64,000 nt of DNA, from positions 682,001-746,000 of the forward strand of contig CP073042.1 in NCBI GenBank assembly GCA_018114805.1, given 5' to 3'. Below are positions 1 to 9,260 of the stretch, piece by piece (position 1 is the first letter of the stretch; each line of letters begins with the position of its first letter). Origin of the DNA: Candidatus Streptomyces philanthi. Its GTDB lineage: Bacteria; Actinomycetota; Actinomycetes; Streptomycetales; Streptomycetaceae. A program made the position numbers and the translations under genes. The notes under the pieces are model-generated. The model had not been told where the DNA came from, made no database searches, and saw only the letters and a program-made list of their open reading frames with translations.

Positions 1-467
1 GGCTGGCCAACCGCCTGTGGAAGCGCGGCAACCGCACCATCGCCCGCGCGCTGTCGCTGATGGCGCGGGCGGTCAGGGGGATCGAGATCCACCCGGGCGC
101 GACGATCGGCCGGCGTTTCTTCATCGACCACGGCACCGGCGTGGTCATCGGGGAGACGGTGCGCATCGGCGACGATGTGATGCTCTACCACCAGGTCACC
201 CTCGGCTCGGTGGGTTGGTGGAAGGACCTGAAGCGACCCGCCCGTTCGCGCCGCCACCCGGTGGTGGAGGACGGCGTGATCATCTGCACCGGGTCCAGCG
301 TGCTCGGCCCGGTGTGCATCGGCGTGAACACCCGGATCGGCGCGCACGCCGTGATCCTGGACGATCTGCCGCCGGACGCCTGTATCGGTGCCGGCGTCAC
401 GTACCCCCATGCGTCGGACGACATCGTCTCCGCCCTCCGTATCGCGGAAGGAAGCAGCGTTTCGTGA
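1..467 (+). CDS. cysE: Serine O-acetyltransferase, C-terminal part (5' end outside window)
   Basis: Serine acetyltransferases transfer acetyl from acetyl-CoA to L-serine, giving O-acetylserine. The visible part, read in the frame starting at base 3, is the left-handed parallel beta-helix with hexapeptide repeats. It holds the family motif GIEIHPGATIG, then FFIDHGTGVVIGET with the catalytic-type Asp-His, and a GSSVLGP coil. The gene is cut by the window edge, so the N-terminal helical domain cannot be checked. Its stop overlaps the next start as GTGA (464-467), which indicates translational coupling to the MetRS-like gene. A duplicate cysE inside a specialised operon would more likely feed an O-acetylserine-derived amino acid than housekeeping cysteine synthesis; that role is inferred. 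The family call is secure. Confidence 0.88.
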   Translation, partial: LANRLWKRGNRTIARALSLMARAVRGIEIHPGATIGRRFFIDHGTGVVIGETVRIGDDVMLYHQVTLGSVGWWKDLKRPARSRRHPVVEDGVIICTGSSVLGPVCIGVNTRIGAHAVILDDLPPDACIGAGVTYPHASDDIVSALRIAEGSSVS

Positions 468-2119
468 ACACCTACATCGTCACCAGCGCGCCGCCCAACC
501 CCAACGGGGACCTGCACCTGGGTCACATATCCGGTCCCTTCCTCGGCGCGGACGTGCTGAGCCGGCACCTGCGCCAGCGCGGCCACGAGGTGCGCTACGT
601 CGGCTACTCGGACGAGCACTCCTGGTACGTGCCGCGCCGAGCCGCCGAGATCGGGTCCACTCCGTACGAGACCGCGTTGCTGTTCGGCAACCGGATGGAG
701 GAGACCCTCTCGCTGGGCTCGATGCACCACGACTGGTTCACCCGTCCGCTGATGACGCCCAAGCACACCGAGATCGTCCAAAGCTTCTTCACCCGGCTGT
801 GGGAGGAGGGCAAGCTCAGGGTCGTCGAGCTGCCGGTGTTCCACTGCCCCCGGTGCGAGCGCTACATGTACGAGGCCGAGGTCCGCGGCGAGTGCCAGTT
901 CTGCGAGGCGCCGTCGGACGGCATCTACTGCGAGGCGTGCGGCCTGGCCCAGGAGTCCGGTGCGCTGGGCGCCGCGAAGTGCACGGCGTGCTGGGAGACC
1001 CCGGAACTGACCACGCTCCAGCGCATCGTCTTCCCGCTGGAGGAGTACCGCGAGCAGTTGCTCGCCTACTACGCGAAGAACGGCGGCCAGTGGCGGCCCC
1101 GGCTGCGCGCCTACCTGGACACGTTGTTCGAGAACGAGCTGCCCCTGACCCCGATCAGCCGGCAGGCCGACTACGGCATCCCGGTGCCGCTGGACGGCTG
1201 GGACGGGCACATCCTGGACACCTGGTTCAGCGGCATCTGCGGCTACCTGGCCGGGACCGCCTGCCTGACCAAGGCCCAGGGACGACCGGGGCTATGGCAG
1301 GAGCAGTGGTCCGACCCGGACACCAGGATCGTCAACTTCCTGGGCTTCGACTGCTCCTTCTCGCACGCGGTGCTGTGGCCGGCGCTGCTCCTCGCGCACG
1401 GCGACTACACGCTGCCGAGCCAGGTGATCAGCAACGAGTTCTACCGGTTGGAGGGCGACAAGTTCTCCACCAGCCGGGGCCACGCGATCTGGGGCGGGGA
1501 ATTCCTGCACCAGGTCAACGCCGACGCGCTGCGCTTCCACCTGTGCCTGACCGGGCCGGAGCGGGAGCAGGGCAACTTCGCGATGAAGGAGCTAGTCAAC
1601 TCGGTGGAGACGATCCTCGTCGACGGGTTGCAGCGGTGGGCGCAGATAGTGCTGTCGCTGCTGGCCGAGGACTTCGGCTCGACGGTGCCGGAACACGAGG
1701 GCCTGACCAAGCCGCTGACCATCTCGCTGCTCGAACTCCCCAAGGCCATCGCCGGCTCGCTGTCGGCCAACTCCTTCTCGCCGCAGCGCGCCGCGGGTGA
1801 GCTGGCGGCCACCATCGACCGGGCCGTGAAGGACCTGCCGCGGCTGAACGAGGCGCGGGGCGCGGCCGAGGGCTCCGAGGCGGCGCGGTCGGCGTACGCC
1901 TCGCGCCTGGTGACGCACGTGGAGACGCTGGCACTGGTGTCGGTGCTGGCCGCGCCGCTGATGCCGGGGTGGGCCCACCTGATCGCCAAGCACCTGGACA
2001 TCCCGGTGGACGTGGCGACGCGGATGCCGAGCTGGCCCGAGCTGGCGGACCTGCTGCTCGTGCCCGCGGGCCGGCAGGTGAAGACCCCGCTGCCGGACGT
2101 CTTCTACGAGCTCGGGTGA
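464..2119 (+). CDS. MetRS-like class I aminoacyl-tRNA synthetase homologue, short form
   Basis: A protein of about 551 residues with the methionyl-tRNA synthetase catalytic core. The HIGH-type motif is HLGH near residue 22. It is followed by a connective insert with several Cys pairs (HCPRC, CQFC, CEAC, CTAC) like the MetRS zinc knuckles, then the KMSKS-type motif KFSTSR. There is a reduced anticodon-binding region and no C-terminal tRNA-binding extension. Housekeeping MetRS is usually longer and is not flanked by cysE and an EctB-like gene. The GTG start at 464 overlaps the cysE stop and has GGAAGGA upstream. MetRS-like proteins in biosynthetic clusters can activate amino acids for non-ribosomal chemistry (known from hydrazine-forming MetRS-cupin proteins), but no cupin domain is visible here. 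Alternatives are a resistant spare MetRS or an amide ligase. Confidence 0.85.
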   Translation: MNTYIVTSAPPNPNGDLHLGHISGPFLGADVLSRHLRQRGHEVRYVGYSDEHSWYVPRRAAEIGSTPYETALLFGNRMEETLSLGSMHHDWFTRPLMTPKHTEIVQSFFTRLWEEGKLRVVELPVFHCPRCERYMYEAEVRGECQFCEAPSDGIYCEACGLAQESGALGAAKCTACWETPELTTLQRIVFPLEEYREQLLAYYAKNGGQWRPRLRAYLDTLFENELPLTPISRQADYGIPVPLDGWDGHILDTWFSGICGYLAGTACLTKAQGRPGLWQEQWSDPDTRIVNFLGFDCSFSHAVLWPALLLAHGDYTLPSQVISNEFYRLEGDKFSTSRGHAIWGGEFLHQVNADALRFHLCLTGPEREQGNFAMKELVNSVETILVDGLQRWAQIVLSLLAEDFGSTVPEHEGLTKPLTISLLELPKAIAGSLSANSFSPQRAAGELAATIDRAVKDLPRLNEARGAAEGSEAARSAYASRLVTHVETLALVSVLAAPLMPGWAHLIAKHLDIPVDVATRMPSWPELADLLLVPAGRQVKTPLPDVFYELG

Positions 2120-3102
2120 GCTGGGCCGGCATGAGTGTCGTGCGCACCGCGTTCGGTACCACGACCGCGGTCCTGGGAGCGGGAACACTGCTGGTACCCG
2201 CGGCACTGGCACCCGTGTCGAAGAGCGGATCGGCCTCGCTCGTCCTCGCCGGGGCGTTGTTGGCCTGGGCCCTGTTGGTCGGGGCCGCCGGCGGGACGCG
2301 CGGGGTCGGGGCGGCGGAGTTCGTACGGGAGCGGGTCGGGCCGGGCGTGGCGTACGTCGTGCACGGCCTGTACTTCGGCGGCTTCGCCATCGGACAGGCC
2401 GTCGTGGTCGGCGCGGCCGGCGAGCTCGCCGGCTCCGGCCCGACGGCCTACGTCCTCGGGGTGGCCGTGCTGCTCCTGGCCGGGGTGCTGGCCTGGGCCG
2501 GGGTGACGCCGTCGCCCGCGGTGCGCGACGCGCGGACGGTGGTGGTCCTGGCGCTGGCCGCGCTCTGGTGGCTCTCGCCCCGGTCGCTGTCGCTCGACAC
2601 GGGCGACTCGTTCCCGGGCGGGGCGCCGCTGCTCGTCGTACCGCTGCTCTTCGCGTGGGTGGGGCTTGAGTCGACGGTGCCGTCCCTGCGCTCCTACCCC
2701 ACCTCCGGCACGCTGGGCGTCGTGCTGGGCCTGGCGGCGCCGGCCCTGCTGTACGCCGTGCTGTTGGCTCCCCGGGACGCCGCGCCGCCCGGGGGCCAGG
2801 CCGGCGAGACGGCGCTCGGGTGGTTCACCGCCCTCGTCCTCGCCTCCTACTGTCTGACCAACCTGCTTGCCGTGGGGGCCCGTTGGCGGCACCTGCGTCC
2901 CGAAGCCACCGGGGCGGGGGCGGCGCGCGGCCCCGAGCGGCGGGGGATCGCGGTGGCGGTCGTCATCGCGCTGGCCGCCCTCAGTCTGGCCGCCGCGCTC
3001 GACTGGAGCGTCGCCCTCCTGTTGCTCGGCCCTGGCACGGCCACGGCCTCCATCTACGCCCTGCTCGCCCTGTCGGCCGCCCGTCGACCGCGCGGCGCCT
3101 AG
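2116..3102 (+). CDS. APC-like multi-pass membrane permease
   Basis: About 328 residues, almost wholly hydrophobic, with roughly ten predicted transmembrane stretches. The N-terminal segment [20 protein letters not shown] is a glycine-rich first helix as in amino acid-polyamine-organocation transporters. The protein is shorter than typical 12-TM APC permeases. A GTG at 2116 overlaps the MetRS-like stop (GTGA); the ATG at 2131 is an alternative start. Position at the end of the cysE/MetRS-like operon and just before a hairpin at 3172 suggests it exports or imports the amino-acid-like product or substrate of that operon. Substrate is unknown. Confidence 0.7.
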   Translation: MSWAGMSVVRTAFGTTTAVLGAGTLLVPAALAPVSKSGSASLVLAGALLAWALLVGAAGGTRGVGAAEFVRERVGPGVAYVVHGLYFGGFAIGQAVVVGAAGELAGSGPTAYVLGVAVLLLAGVLAWAGVTPSPAVRDARTVVVLALAALWWLSPRSLSLDTGDSFPGGAPLLVVPLLFAWVGLESTVPSLRSYPTSGTLGVVLGLAAPALLYAVLLAPRDAAPPGGQAGETALGWFTALVLASYCLTNLLAVGARWRHLRPEATGAGAARGPERRGIAVAVVIALAALSLAAALDWSVALLLLGPGTATASIYALLALSAARRPRGA

Positions 3103-3171
3103 GGGTGCCACCACCTGCCACACCGCCGGGGGCGTGCGCGGACCACGTGCCGGTCCCCTTGCTGCACCACG

Positions 3172-3207
3172 GGTGGCGGCGCCGGTCGCACGACCGGCGC
3201 CGCCACC
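3172..3207. terminator. Perfect 17-bp hairpin after the permease
   Basis: Arms at 3172-3188 and 3191-3207 are perfect complements with a 2-nt loop. It lies in the gap between the permease stop and the EctB-like start, so it probably ends the first operon. There is no U-tract, as is common for Streptomyces terminators. Confidence 0.7.
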
Positions 3208-3326
3208 GAAGCCCCTTCGTCGACAAGCCCCAGGGCCGCCTCCGCGACCGCGAGCCACTGCACTGCGCAGCAGCCGGCACCACACGGCTTCTCGATCCTT
3301 CCCCTTGTTCCCCCTCGGAGGATGCT

Positions 3327-4593
3327 GTGACCATCACGCCCCCCGACCTGAGCGTCTTCGAGACCCTGGAGTCGGAGGTGCGCAGCTACTGCCGAAGCTG
3401 GCCCACCGTCTTCCACCGCGCCCAGGGCAGTCACATGTACGACGAGGACGGCCACACCTACCTCGACTTCTTCGCCGGGGCCGGGTCACTCAACTACGGC
3501 CACAACAACCCGGTCCTCAAACGCGCCCTGATCGACTACATCGAACGCGACGGCGTGACCCACGGCCTGGACATGTCCACCACGGCCAAGCGCGCCTTCC
3601 TGGAGTCCTTGCAGCGGACGATCCTGCGCCCGCGCGACCTGCCGTACAAGGTGATGTTCCCGGGCCCGACCGGCACCAACGCCGTCGAGTCCGCGCTCAA
3701 GCTGGCCCGCAAGGTCAAGGGCCGCGAGTCGATCGTCTCCTTCACCAACGCCTTCCACGGCATGTCCCTCGGCTCGCTGGCCGTCACCGGCAACGCGTTC
3801 AAGCGCGCCGGCGCCGGCATCCCGCTGGTGCACGGCACGCCGATGCCGTTCGACAACTACTTGGACGGTCGGGTGCCCGACTTCCTGTGGTTCGAGCGGT
3901 TGCTCGAGGACCAGGGCTCGGGGCTCAACCAGCCCGCCGCCGTGATCGTGGAGACGGTGCAGGGCGAGGGCGGCATCAACGTCGCCCGCGCGCAGTGGCT
4001 GCGCGAACTGGCCGACCTGTGCAAGCGCCGCGACACGCTGCTGATCGTCGACGACATCCAGATGGGCTGCGGCCGCACCGGCGCCTTCTTCTCCTTCGAA
4101 GAAGCCGGCATCGTCCCCGACATCGTCACCATCTCCAAGTCCATCAGCGGCTACGGCCTGCCCATGGCCCTGACCCTCTTCAAGCCCGAACTCGACGTCT
4201 GGGAACCCGGCGAGCACAACGGCACCTTCCGCGGCAACAACCCCGCCTTCGTCACCGCCGCCGCCACCCTCGACACCTACTGGGCCGACGGCCAGATGGA
4301 GAAGCAGACCCTCGCCCGCGGCGAGCAGGTCGAGGAGGCGCTGCGCGCCATCTGCGACGAGCACCGGCGCTCCATCGTCAGCGTCCGGGGCCGGGGCCTG
4401 GTGTGGGGCATCAAGTTCGCCGACAAGGAGCGGGCCACCAAGGTGTGCGTGCGCCTTCGAGCTGGGGCTGATCGTGGAGACCTCGGGGCCGCAGAGCGAG
4501 GTCGTCAAGCTGCTGCCGGCGCTGACCATCTCGACCGAGCAACTGGACGAGGGCCTGCGCGTCCTGGCCCGCGCCATCCGGGAGACCGCCTGA
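3327..4593 (+). CDS. Diaminobutyrate--2-oxoglutarate transaminase-like class III aminotransferase (one frameshift)
   Basis: PLP-dependent class III aminotransferase of the EctB family, which makes L-2,4-diaminobutyrate from aspartate semialdehyde. Visible marks are [19 protein letters not shown], the [14 protein letters not shown] segment, [12 protein letters not shown], and the [12 protein letters not shown] segment with the PLP-binding lysine. The start is GTG at 3327 with GGAGGATGC just upstream. The reading frame breaks near 4450; the C-terminus continues in another frame as [13 protein letters not shown] and ends at 4593, so one base is probably missing or extra. No ectA or ectC neighbour is present, so ectoine synthesis is unlikely. 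Next to cysE and a MetRS-like gene, diaminobutyrate may be a building block; this is inferred. Confidence 0.85.
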
Positions 4594-4595
4594 TC

Positions 4596-4640
4596 CACCC
4601 CACGGGCCGCGCGGCCACGGCCGTCGCGGCCCGTGGGGTG
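4596..4640. terminator. Hairpin terminator after the EctB-like gene
   Basis: Perfect 16-bp arms at 4596-4611 and 4625-4640 around a 13-nt loop, starting 3 bases after the transaminase stop. Confidence 0.75.
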
Positions 4641-4646
4641 GAGCCC

Positions 4647-4685
4647 GGCCCCGTGACCGACGGCCCAGCCGTCGGTCACGGGGCC
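4647..4685. terminator. Second hairpin terminator between convergent genes
   Basis: Perfect 18-bp arms at 4647-4664 and 4668-4685 with a 3-nt loop. It sits between the + strand transaminase and the - strand serine hydrolase stop, so it can serve both directions together with the hairpin at 4596. Confidence 0.75.
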
Positions 4686-4692
4686 GCGTGCC

Positions 4693-5832
4693 TCAGGCGG
4701 CGTGCCGCGCCACCGCGCGCAGGAACGCCACCGTCTCCATCTCGCGGTTGCTCTGCTCGCCGGTCGTGGTGCCGTACCGCCGGTTGGTGGACAGCTTCAC
4801 GATGGTGGCCCGGTGAGCGGGGGCGACGTAGAGGAACTGGTTGTACACGCCGATCGCGCTGAACTCGCCCTCGTCGCCCTCGGGAAGCCACCACTGGTAG
4901 CCGTAGCCGACGTCGACGGCGTGGTCGGCGATGATCGGGCCGCCGGGCGCCAGGTGGTCGGCGGCAAGCGTGACCGAGTCCCGCACCCACTGCTCGGGCA
5001 CGATCCGCCGCCCCTGGCACTCGCCGCCGTTGCGGTACAGCTCGCCGAACTTGGCGTAGTCGCGCGCGGTCAGGTTGAGCCCGGCATACGCCAGCTCGGT
5101 CCCCGCGGGGTCCACCAGCCAGTAACCGGGCGCCTCCGTGCCCAGCGGCTCGCACAGCTTCTCCTGCGTGTACGCGGTGAGCGAGCGACCGGTGGCACGG
5201 GCCAGCAGGGTGCCCAGCAACTGGGTCTCGGCCGAGTTGTAGCGGCACACCGTGCCGGGCTCGCTCTCGCGCTCCAGGCCCTCGGCGAAGCCCTCCAGGG
5301 TGGCGCCGGTGAGCCGGTTGAAGTCCGAGGACGGGTCGCTGTAGTCCTCGTTCCACCGGGCGCCGGAGGACATCTGGAGCACGTCCCTGATCGACACCCC
5401 GTCGTACGCGGAGCCCGCCGGCACCGGCACGTAGGAGCTGATCGGGTCGTCGACCCCGGCTATGTGCCCGTCCGCGACGGCGATCCCCACCAGCGCGGAG
5501 ACGTAGCTCTTGGCTATCGACATCGACAGCCACTACGCGTCCACGCCGCCGGTGAGGGTGTAGCGCTCGTACCTGATCGCGCCGTCCACCGGCACCAGCA
5601 GCGCCGCGGTGTCGGTGTCCGTCAGGAACTCCTCACACGACAGCTCGGTGCCGTCGAACGCGAAGGTCTCCGGGAAGCTGAGCGACGCGCCGTGCGGCCA
5701 GGTGTACGGCCGGGCGGCGGGGGTCAACTCGCTCGTGGGCAGGAGCCTTTGCAGGCGACTGAAGCGCTCGTGCTGCGGGGCGCCGGTGAAGAGGTCAAGT
5801 TCGCCCAGCGATCTCCATCGGGGCTCAGGCAT
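4693..5832 (-). CDS. Beta-lactamase-fold serine hydrolase (in-frame TAG)
   Basis: About 379 residues of the class C beta-lactamase/esterase family. The catalytic SxxK is seen as SIAKS, followed by [11 protein letters not shown] as the second motif and GYGYQWW near the end. A TAG at 5533-5535 interrupts the same frame eight codons upstream of the SxxK, right after GGVDA, so the ORF appears as two pieces. CAG at this place would restore one protein. The ATG at 5832 overlaps the flavin reductase stop by 8 bp, making this the last gene of a coupled three-gene operon. Enzymes of this fold often act as esterases or amidases in specialised metabolism; no substrate can be named. Without readthrough or correction the catalytic part would be lost. 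Confidence 0.8.
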
Positions 5833-6377
5833 CTTCTTCCTCGTGCTGGAGAGGTGACCCGGTCACGGTCCGGAAGCCGCCCCGGGTGAAGACGAGGGGG
5901 GCGGCGTCGGGCCGGTGGATGTACGAGCCGGCGACGGCGCCGACCATCAGGCTGTGGTCCGCCACCGGGATGCGCTGTTCCAGGCGGCACTCCAGGACGG
6001 CCACGCTCGCGGCGAGCACCGGGTCCCCCGTCTCGGGCGACGGTCGCCACGCCACCCGGTCGAAGGTCCTCCTCCGGGTTGGAGCGCGCGAAGAGCACCG
6101 CGAGGTCCTCATGGTCGGCGGCCAGGAAGTTGATCGCGAAGCTCGACGCGCCGCGCGGGATCGCGTACGTGTTCGTCTCGTGGTTGACCGCGGCCAGCGC
6201 CATGGGCGGGTGCAGCGACAGGGACATCACCGCGTTCGCCGTCATGCCGTGCGGTCCCGGGGGGGCGATGGTGGTCAGCACGGTGACGCCGGTGGGGAAG
6301 TGCCGCATCACGGCACGGAACTCCTCGGCGTCGGTGCCGCGCACCTCGGGCGCGGTACGCGTGACGGACTCGGTCAC
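5825..6377 (-). CDS. Flavin reductase-like FMN-binding protein (frameshift)
   Basis: Small flavin reductase-domain protein that would supply reduced FMN to a partner monooxygenase. The N-terminal half reads FRAVMRHFPTGVTVLTT then MTANAVMSLSLHPP and SSFAINFLA, which is typical of the family. The frame breaks near 6065. The second half continues in another frame (ECRLEQRIPVADHSLMVG) and ends at 5825. The start is GTG at 6377, overlapping the stop of the luciferase-like gene as GTGA. The pairing of a luciferase-like enzyme with a flavin reductase in one operon is a classic two-component flavin monooxygenase layout. The single indel is probably a sequence error. Confidence 0.82.
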
Positions 6378-7381
6378 CACGTCGGCTGGTGCGGCGCGGG
6401 CCCGGCCAGGGCGGGGAAGTGCGGGACGACCTCCTCGGCCAGTTGGTCCACGGCCTCGGCGGCCGGCCGACGGCCGTGCTGCACGCCGAGCGCGGCGTGG
6501 TTGACGCCGGCGTCCTGCCAGCGCTGGAGCAGCTCGATGAGGCCGTCGGAGCCGGTGCGCAGGACGAATCCGCCGCGCAGCGGGGTGGGCTTGTACTTGC
6601 GGTCCTCGACCAGGTCGATCCACTCGTTGGTGGCCACCGGCTTGAACTGGCCGCCGGGGATCAGCTCGCGCCACGCGGCGGCCTTCTGGCCCAGCGCCTT
6701 CGGGCCGGCCGGGGTCGCCGTGGCGCCCGGGTAGACCAGCCAGCCGTCGGCGTTCTCCGCGATCCACTGCGGCTTCTGCTGCGAGGAGCCCGTGACCAGC
6801 AGCGGGATGCGCCCGGCCACCGGCTTCGGGAGCACGTCCACGCCGCCACCGAAGCGCCCCAGGCTGGAGCTGATGGAGGGGTTCCTGGCCTCGGTCAGCT
6901 CGCGGAACCAGGTCACGGCGTCGCGGTAGCGCTCGCCGCGCGTCTGGTGGTCGATGCCGTACGCGGGGAACTCGGAGGCGCGGTCGCCGGAGGCGGCGCC
7001 CAACACGACGCGCCCGCCGCTGAGGTGGTCGATCGAGGCGGCCTGCTTGGCCAGGTCGATGGGGTGGCGCAGGGTGAAGATGGCGCTGCCGGCGGCCAGC
7101 GAGACCCGCTTGGTGTGCGCAGCCAACCACGCCAGGTAGGTCCACGGGTCGAAGACCTGGCCGGCGTCGCCGAACCCGGGGTCGAACAGCGGCACGTCGC
7201 GCACCCACACGGCCGAGAACTTCGCCTCGTCGGCGCGCTTGATCGCCTCCGCCTGGCCGGCCGTGGCCTTCATGTCACCCGCGTACTGCCACAGCGGCAG
7301 GAAGAGACCGACCGTCAGCTTCCCCTCGCCGAACATGCGCGCGAAACCCGGGTGCGCATCACGTACGAACGCGTCACTCAT
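6374..7381 (-). CDS. Luciferase-like (LLM class) flavin-dependent monooxygenase
   Basis: A complete TIM-barrel luciferase-like monooxygenase of 335 residues. It starts at the ATG at 7381 (MSDAFVRDAHPG) and shows KLTVGLFLPLWQ, the AIFTLRHPIDLAKQAASIDH segment, GRVVLGAASGDR and PLLVTGSSQQ. These are typical of LLM oxidoreductases that use FMNH2 or F420. The next gene, overlapping by 4 bp, is a flavin reductase, which favours FMN. The promoter region carries a large inverted repeat (7400-7447) shared with the divergent TetR gene, so the operon is probably repressed by that TetR until an inducing substrate appears. The substrate is unknown. Confidence 0.88.
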   Translation of the reverse strand: MSDAFVRDAHPGFARMFGEGKLTVGLFLPLWQYAGDMKATAGQAEAIKRADEAKFSAVWVRDVPLFDPGFGDAGQVFDPWTYLAWLAAHTKRVSLAAGSAIFTLRHPIDLAKQAASIDHLSGGRVVLGAASGDRASEFPAYGIDHQTRGERYRDAVTWFRELTEARNPSISSSLGRFGGGVDVLPKPVAGRIPLLVTGSSQQKPQWIAENADGWLVYPGATATPAGPKALGQKAAAWRELIPGGQFKPVATNEWIDLVEDRKYKPTPLRGGFVLRTGSDGLIELLQRWQDAGVNHAALGVQHGRRPAAEAVDQLAEEVVPHFPALAGPAPHQPTW

Positions 7382-7399
7382 GACATCAGCCTTCCCTAA

Positions 7400-7447
7400 A
7401 TGGATCGATCGCTCTAGTCCGTACGATAGCAGAGTAGATCGATCCAT
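7400..7447. promoter_or_regulatory. TetR operator: long inverted repeat between divergent genes
   Basis: Ten-base arms TGGATCGATC (7401-7410) and GATCGATCCA (7437-7446) are perfect inverted repeats, extended imperfectly inward by CTCT/AGAG. Each arm also contains the palindrome GATCGATC. It lies exactly between the luciferase-like operon and the TetR start. Confidence 0.75.
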
Positions 7448-7464
7448 CCGGTAGCCTGAGTGGC

Positions 7465-8070
7465 ATGAACGCCACGGAACGGACGACTGCTCAGCCAGAA
7501 GCGCGCAGTGACACCCGAACCCGGCTCGTGGTGGCGACGGCGACGCTGCTGCAACGCCAGGGGTACGAGGGCACCAGCGTCAAGCAGATCGTGCGGGAGG
7601 CGGAGGCCACCTACGGCTCCCTCTACCACTTCTTCCCCGCCGGCAAGGAAGAACTGGCGGCCGAGGCGCTGCGCTTCGGCGCCGCCGACTTCACCGAGCT
7701 GCTGCGCCGGGGGCTCTCCAGCGCCGACGAGCCAGCCGAGGCCGTCGCGAACTGCGCCCACCTGCTGGCCGACACGCTCCGCGAGTCCAACTGGACCGAC
7801 GGCTGCCCCGTCGCGGCCACCGCGCTGGAGATCATCGGCCGCTCCCCAGTCATCCAGCGCACCTCAGACGAGGCGCTGCGCCAGTGGCGCGAACTGATCG
7901 CGTCCAAGCTCAAGGACGGCGCGATCCCCGAGGTCAAGGCGGTCGCCCTGGCCTGCACGATCCTCTCCACCCTCGAAGGTGCCGAGCTGCTCAGCCGCGT
8001 CTCCAGCGACGACGAGCCGCTGCACCTCGCGGCCGAACACCTGGCCCAGCTCGTCCGCGCCAGCGCCTGA
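7465..8070 (+). CDS. TetR/AcrR family regulator (LmrA/YxaF-like)
   Basis: A 201-residue repressor. The N-terminal helix-turn-helix spans roughly residues 15-60 (ATLLQRQGYEGTSVKQIV, then TYGSLYHFFPAGKEEL). The ligand domain carries the GCPVAATALEI segment typical of the LmrA/YxaF branch. It is divergent from the luciferase-like operon and shares with it the inverted repeat at 7400-7447, so it most likely controls both. The inducer is unknown; this subfamily often senses aromatic compounds or flavonoids (family knowledge). Confidence 0.9.
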   Translation: MNATERTTAQPEARSDTRTRLVVATATLLQRQGYEGTSVKQIVREAEATYGSLYHFFPAGKEELAAEALRFGAADFTELLRRGLSSADEPAEAVANCAHLLADTLRESNWTDGCPVAATALEIIGRSPVIQRTSDEALRQWRELIASKLKDGAIPEVKAVALACTILSTLEGAELLSRVSSDDEPLHLAAEHLAQLVRASA

Positions 8071-8276
8071 CGCCGCCCACCGGCCGACCGCCCGCACACC
8101 CGGCCGCCGGTCGCCCGGTCGCCCCGCGCGGCAACTCCGTCAAGCGGAGCGCGTGTCGGGACCTGTAGAGAATTCTCATGACGCCTCCGCAGGCGGCCGA
8201 GCGTGCCGGCGTACGTAGCGCGCACGAGCGGTGGGCCTCGGCTCCGGCGTGCTGCCGGGTGCGTCACGATGGGGGC

Positions 8277-9152
8277 ATGAGCCCCGCCGCCTCGCCCGAA
8301 CCAGGTCGTCCAGCACCTCCCGAGCGTCCGACGGGCCCCGAGCGTCCGACGGGCTCCGACCGGCCGCCGGGCCCGCCCGGTGCGAGCGCCGGCCCCGCGG
8401 AGTCCGGCCCTACGGAGTCCGGCGCCGGGCCCGAGGGCGCGGACCAGGGGACGGCCGATGAGGAGGCCGGGGACGGGATCGGAGAGGAGGCCGGGGACGG
8501 GATCGGGGAGGAAGCCGCCGGGAGGTCGTTGCTCGCTGGTTCCGGTGCGCGGGGGCTCGGGGTCGCCTTCGGGCCGCTGCACTTCCAGCTCGTGCTGCTC
8601 CGGCGGATGGCCGACCACCAGGGAGAACTGGTCGCGGAGGCGCTGCGGGAGCTGCGGGTGAGCCGGGCCGACCGGCGCGAGGCGAACCGGCGCTGGCAGG
8701 CCATGGTGCGCTCGCCCCGACAGCAGGGGGCCGTGCGGCGCTACCGGTCCGTGCTGGGGCCGCCACAGGCGGTGGGGCGGCGTCGGATCAGGGATCTGAC
8801 CTGCGAGGCGCTGAACTGGCCGGTGCCGCTGTGGCCCACGCTGCGGTTCGAGGTGCTGGCCGGCCCGGGTGGGGCGGTCTGGAACGAGTGGCTGGTCCGC
8901 GCCCCGGGGGTGGCGGGGCCCACCCTGCGCACCGCCGCCGATCTGGTGCCCTGGTCGTGCACGGTGGACGAGGTGGCGCGGGCCTTCGCCCCGGCCCGCC
9001 CCCTGGAGGGGACGGCTCCGACCCGCTGGCGGTTGGCCTTCACCGCCCCCGCGGGGCCCGCCGGGCCGGTCGGGGACGGCGGCCTGGCGCCGGAGTCGTA
9101 CGTCGCGGAGTTCACCTGGGGGCTGCTCCAGCGGGTGTCCGGGGCCGGGTGA
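8277..9152 (+). CDS. Hypothetical protein with disordered Pro/Gly-rich N-terminus
   Basis: I chose the ATG at 8277; an in-frame ATG at 8178 would add 33 poorly coded residues. The first 80 residues are low-complexity Pro, Gly, Glu with two exact copies of EEAGDGIG at the protein level. The remaining ~200 residues form a more ordered basic domain (LHFQLVLLRRMADHQGELV, later PVPLWPTLRFEVLAG and a C-terminal WGLLQRVSGAG). I do not recognise a family. There is no signal peptide or transmembrane segment. It stands alone between the TetR gene and the convergent histidine phosphatase. Confidence 0.6.
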   Translation: MSPAASPEPGRPAPPERPTGPERPTGSDRPPGPPGASAGPAESGPTESGAGPEGADQGTADEEAGDGIGEEAGDGIGEEAAGRSLLAGSGARGLGVAFGPLHFQLVLLRRMADHQGELVAEALRELRVSRADRREANRRWQAMVRSPRQQGAVRRYRSVLGPPQAVGRRRIRDLTCEALNWPVPLWPTLRFEVLAGPGGAVWNEWLVRAPGVAGPTLRTAADLVPWSCTVDEVARAFAPARPLEGTAPTRWRLAFTAPAGPAGPVGDGGLAPESYVAEFTWGLLQRVSGAG

Positions 9153-9260
9153 GGACGCGTACGGCCACGCACGGCCCGCCTGCGGCGGGCGCGGCGGTCC
9201 GTGGCGTGCCGGCCCGTTCGGTAGCGCGCGGGAGGCGGTCGGCGCTCGTGGGTGGTGGCG

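Noticed and set aside
3327..4593. Ectoine biosynthesis
   Set aside because: No ectA, ectC or ectD near the EctB-like gene.
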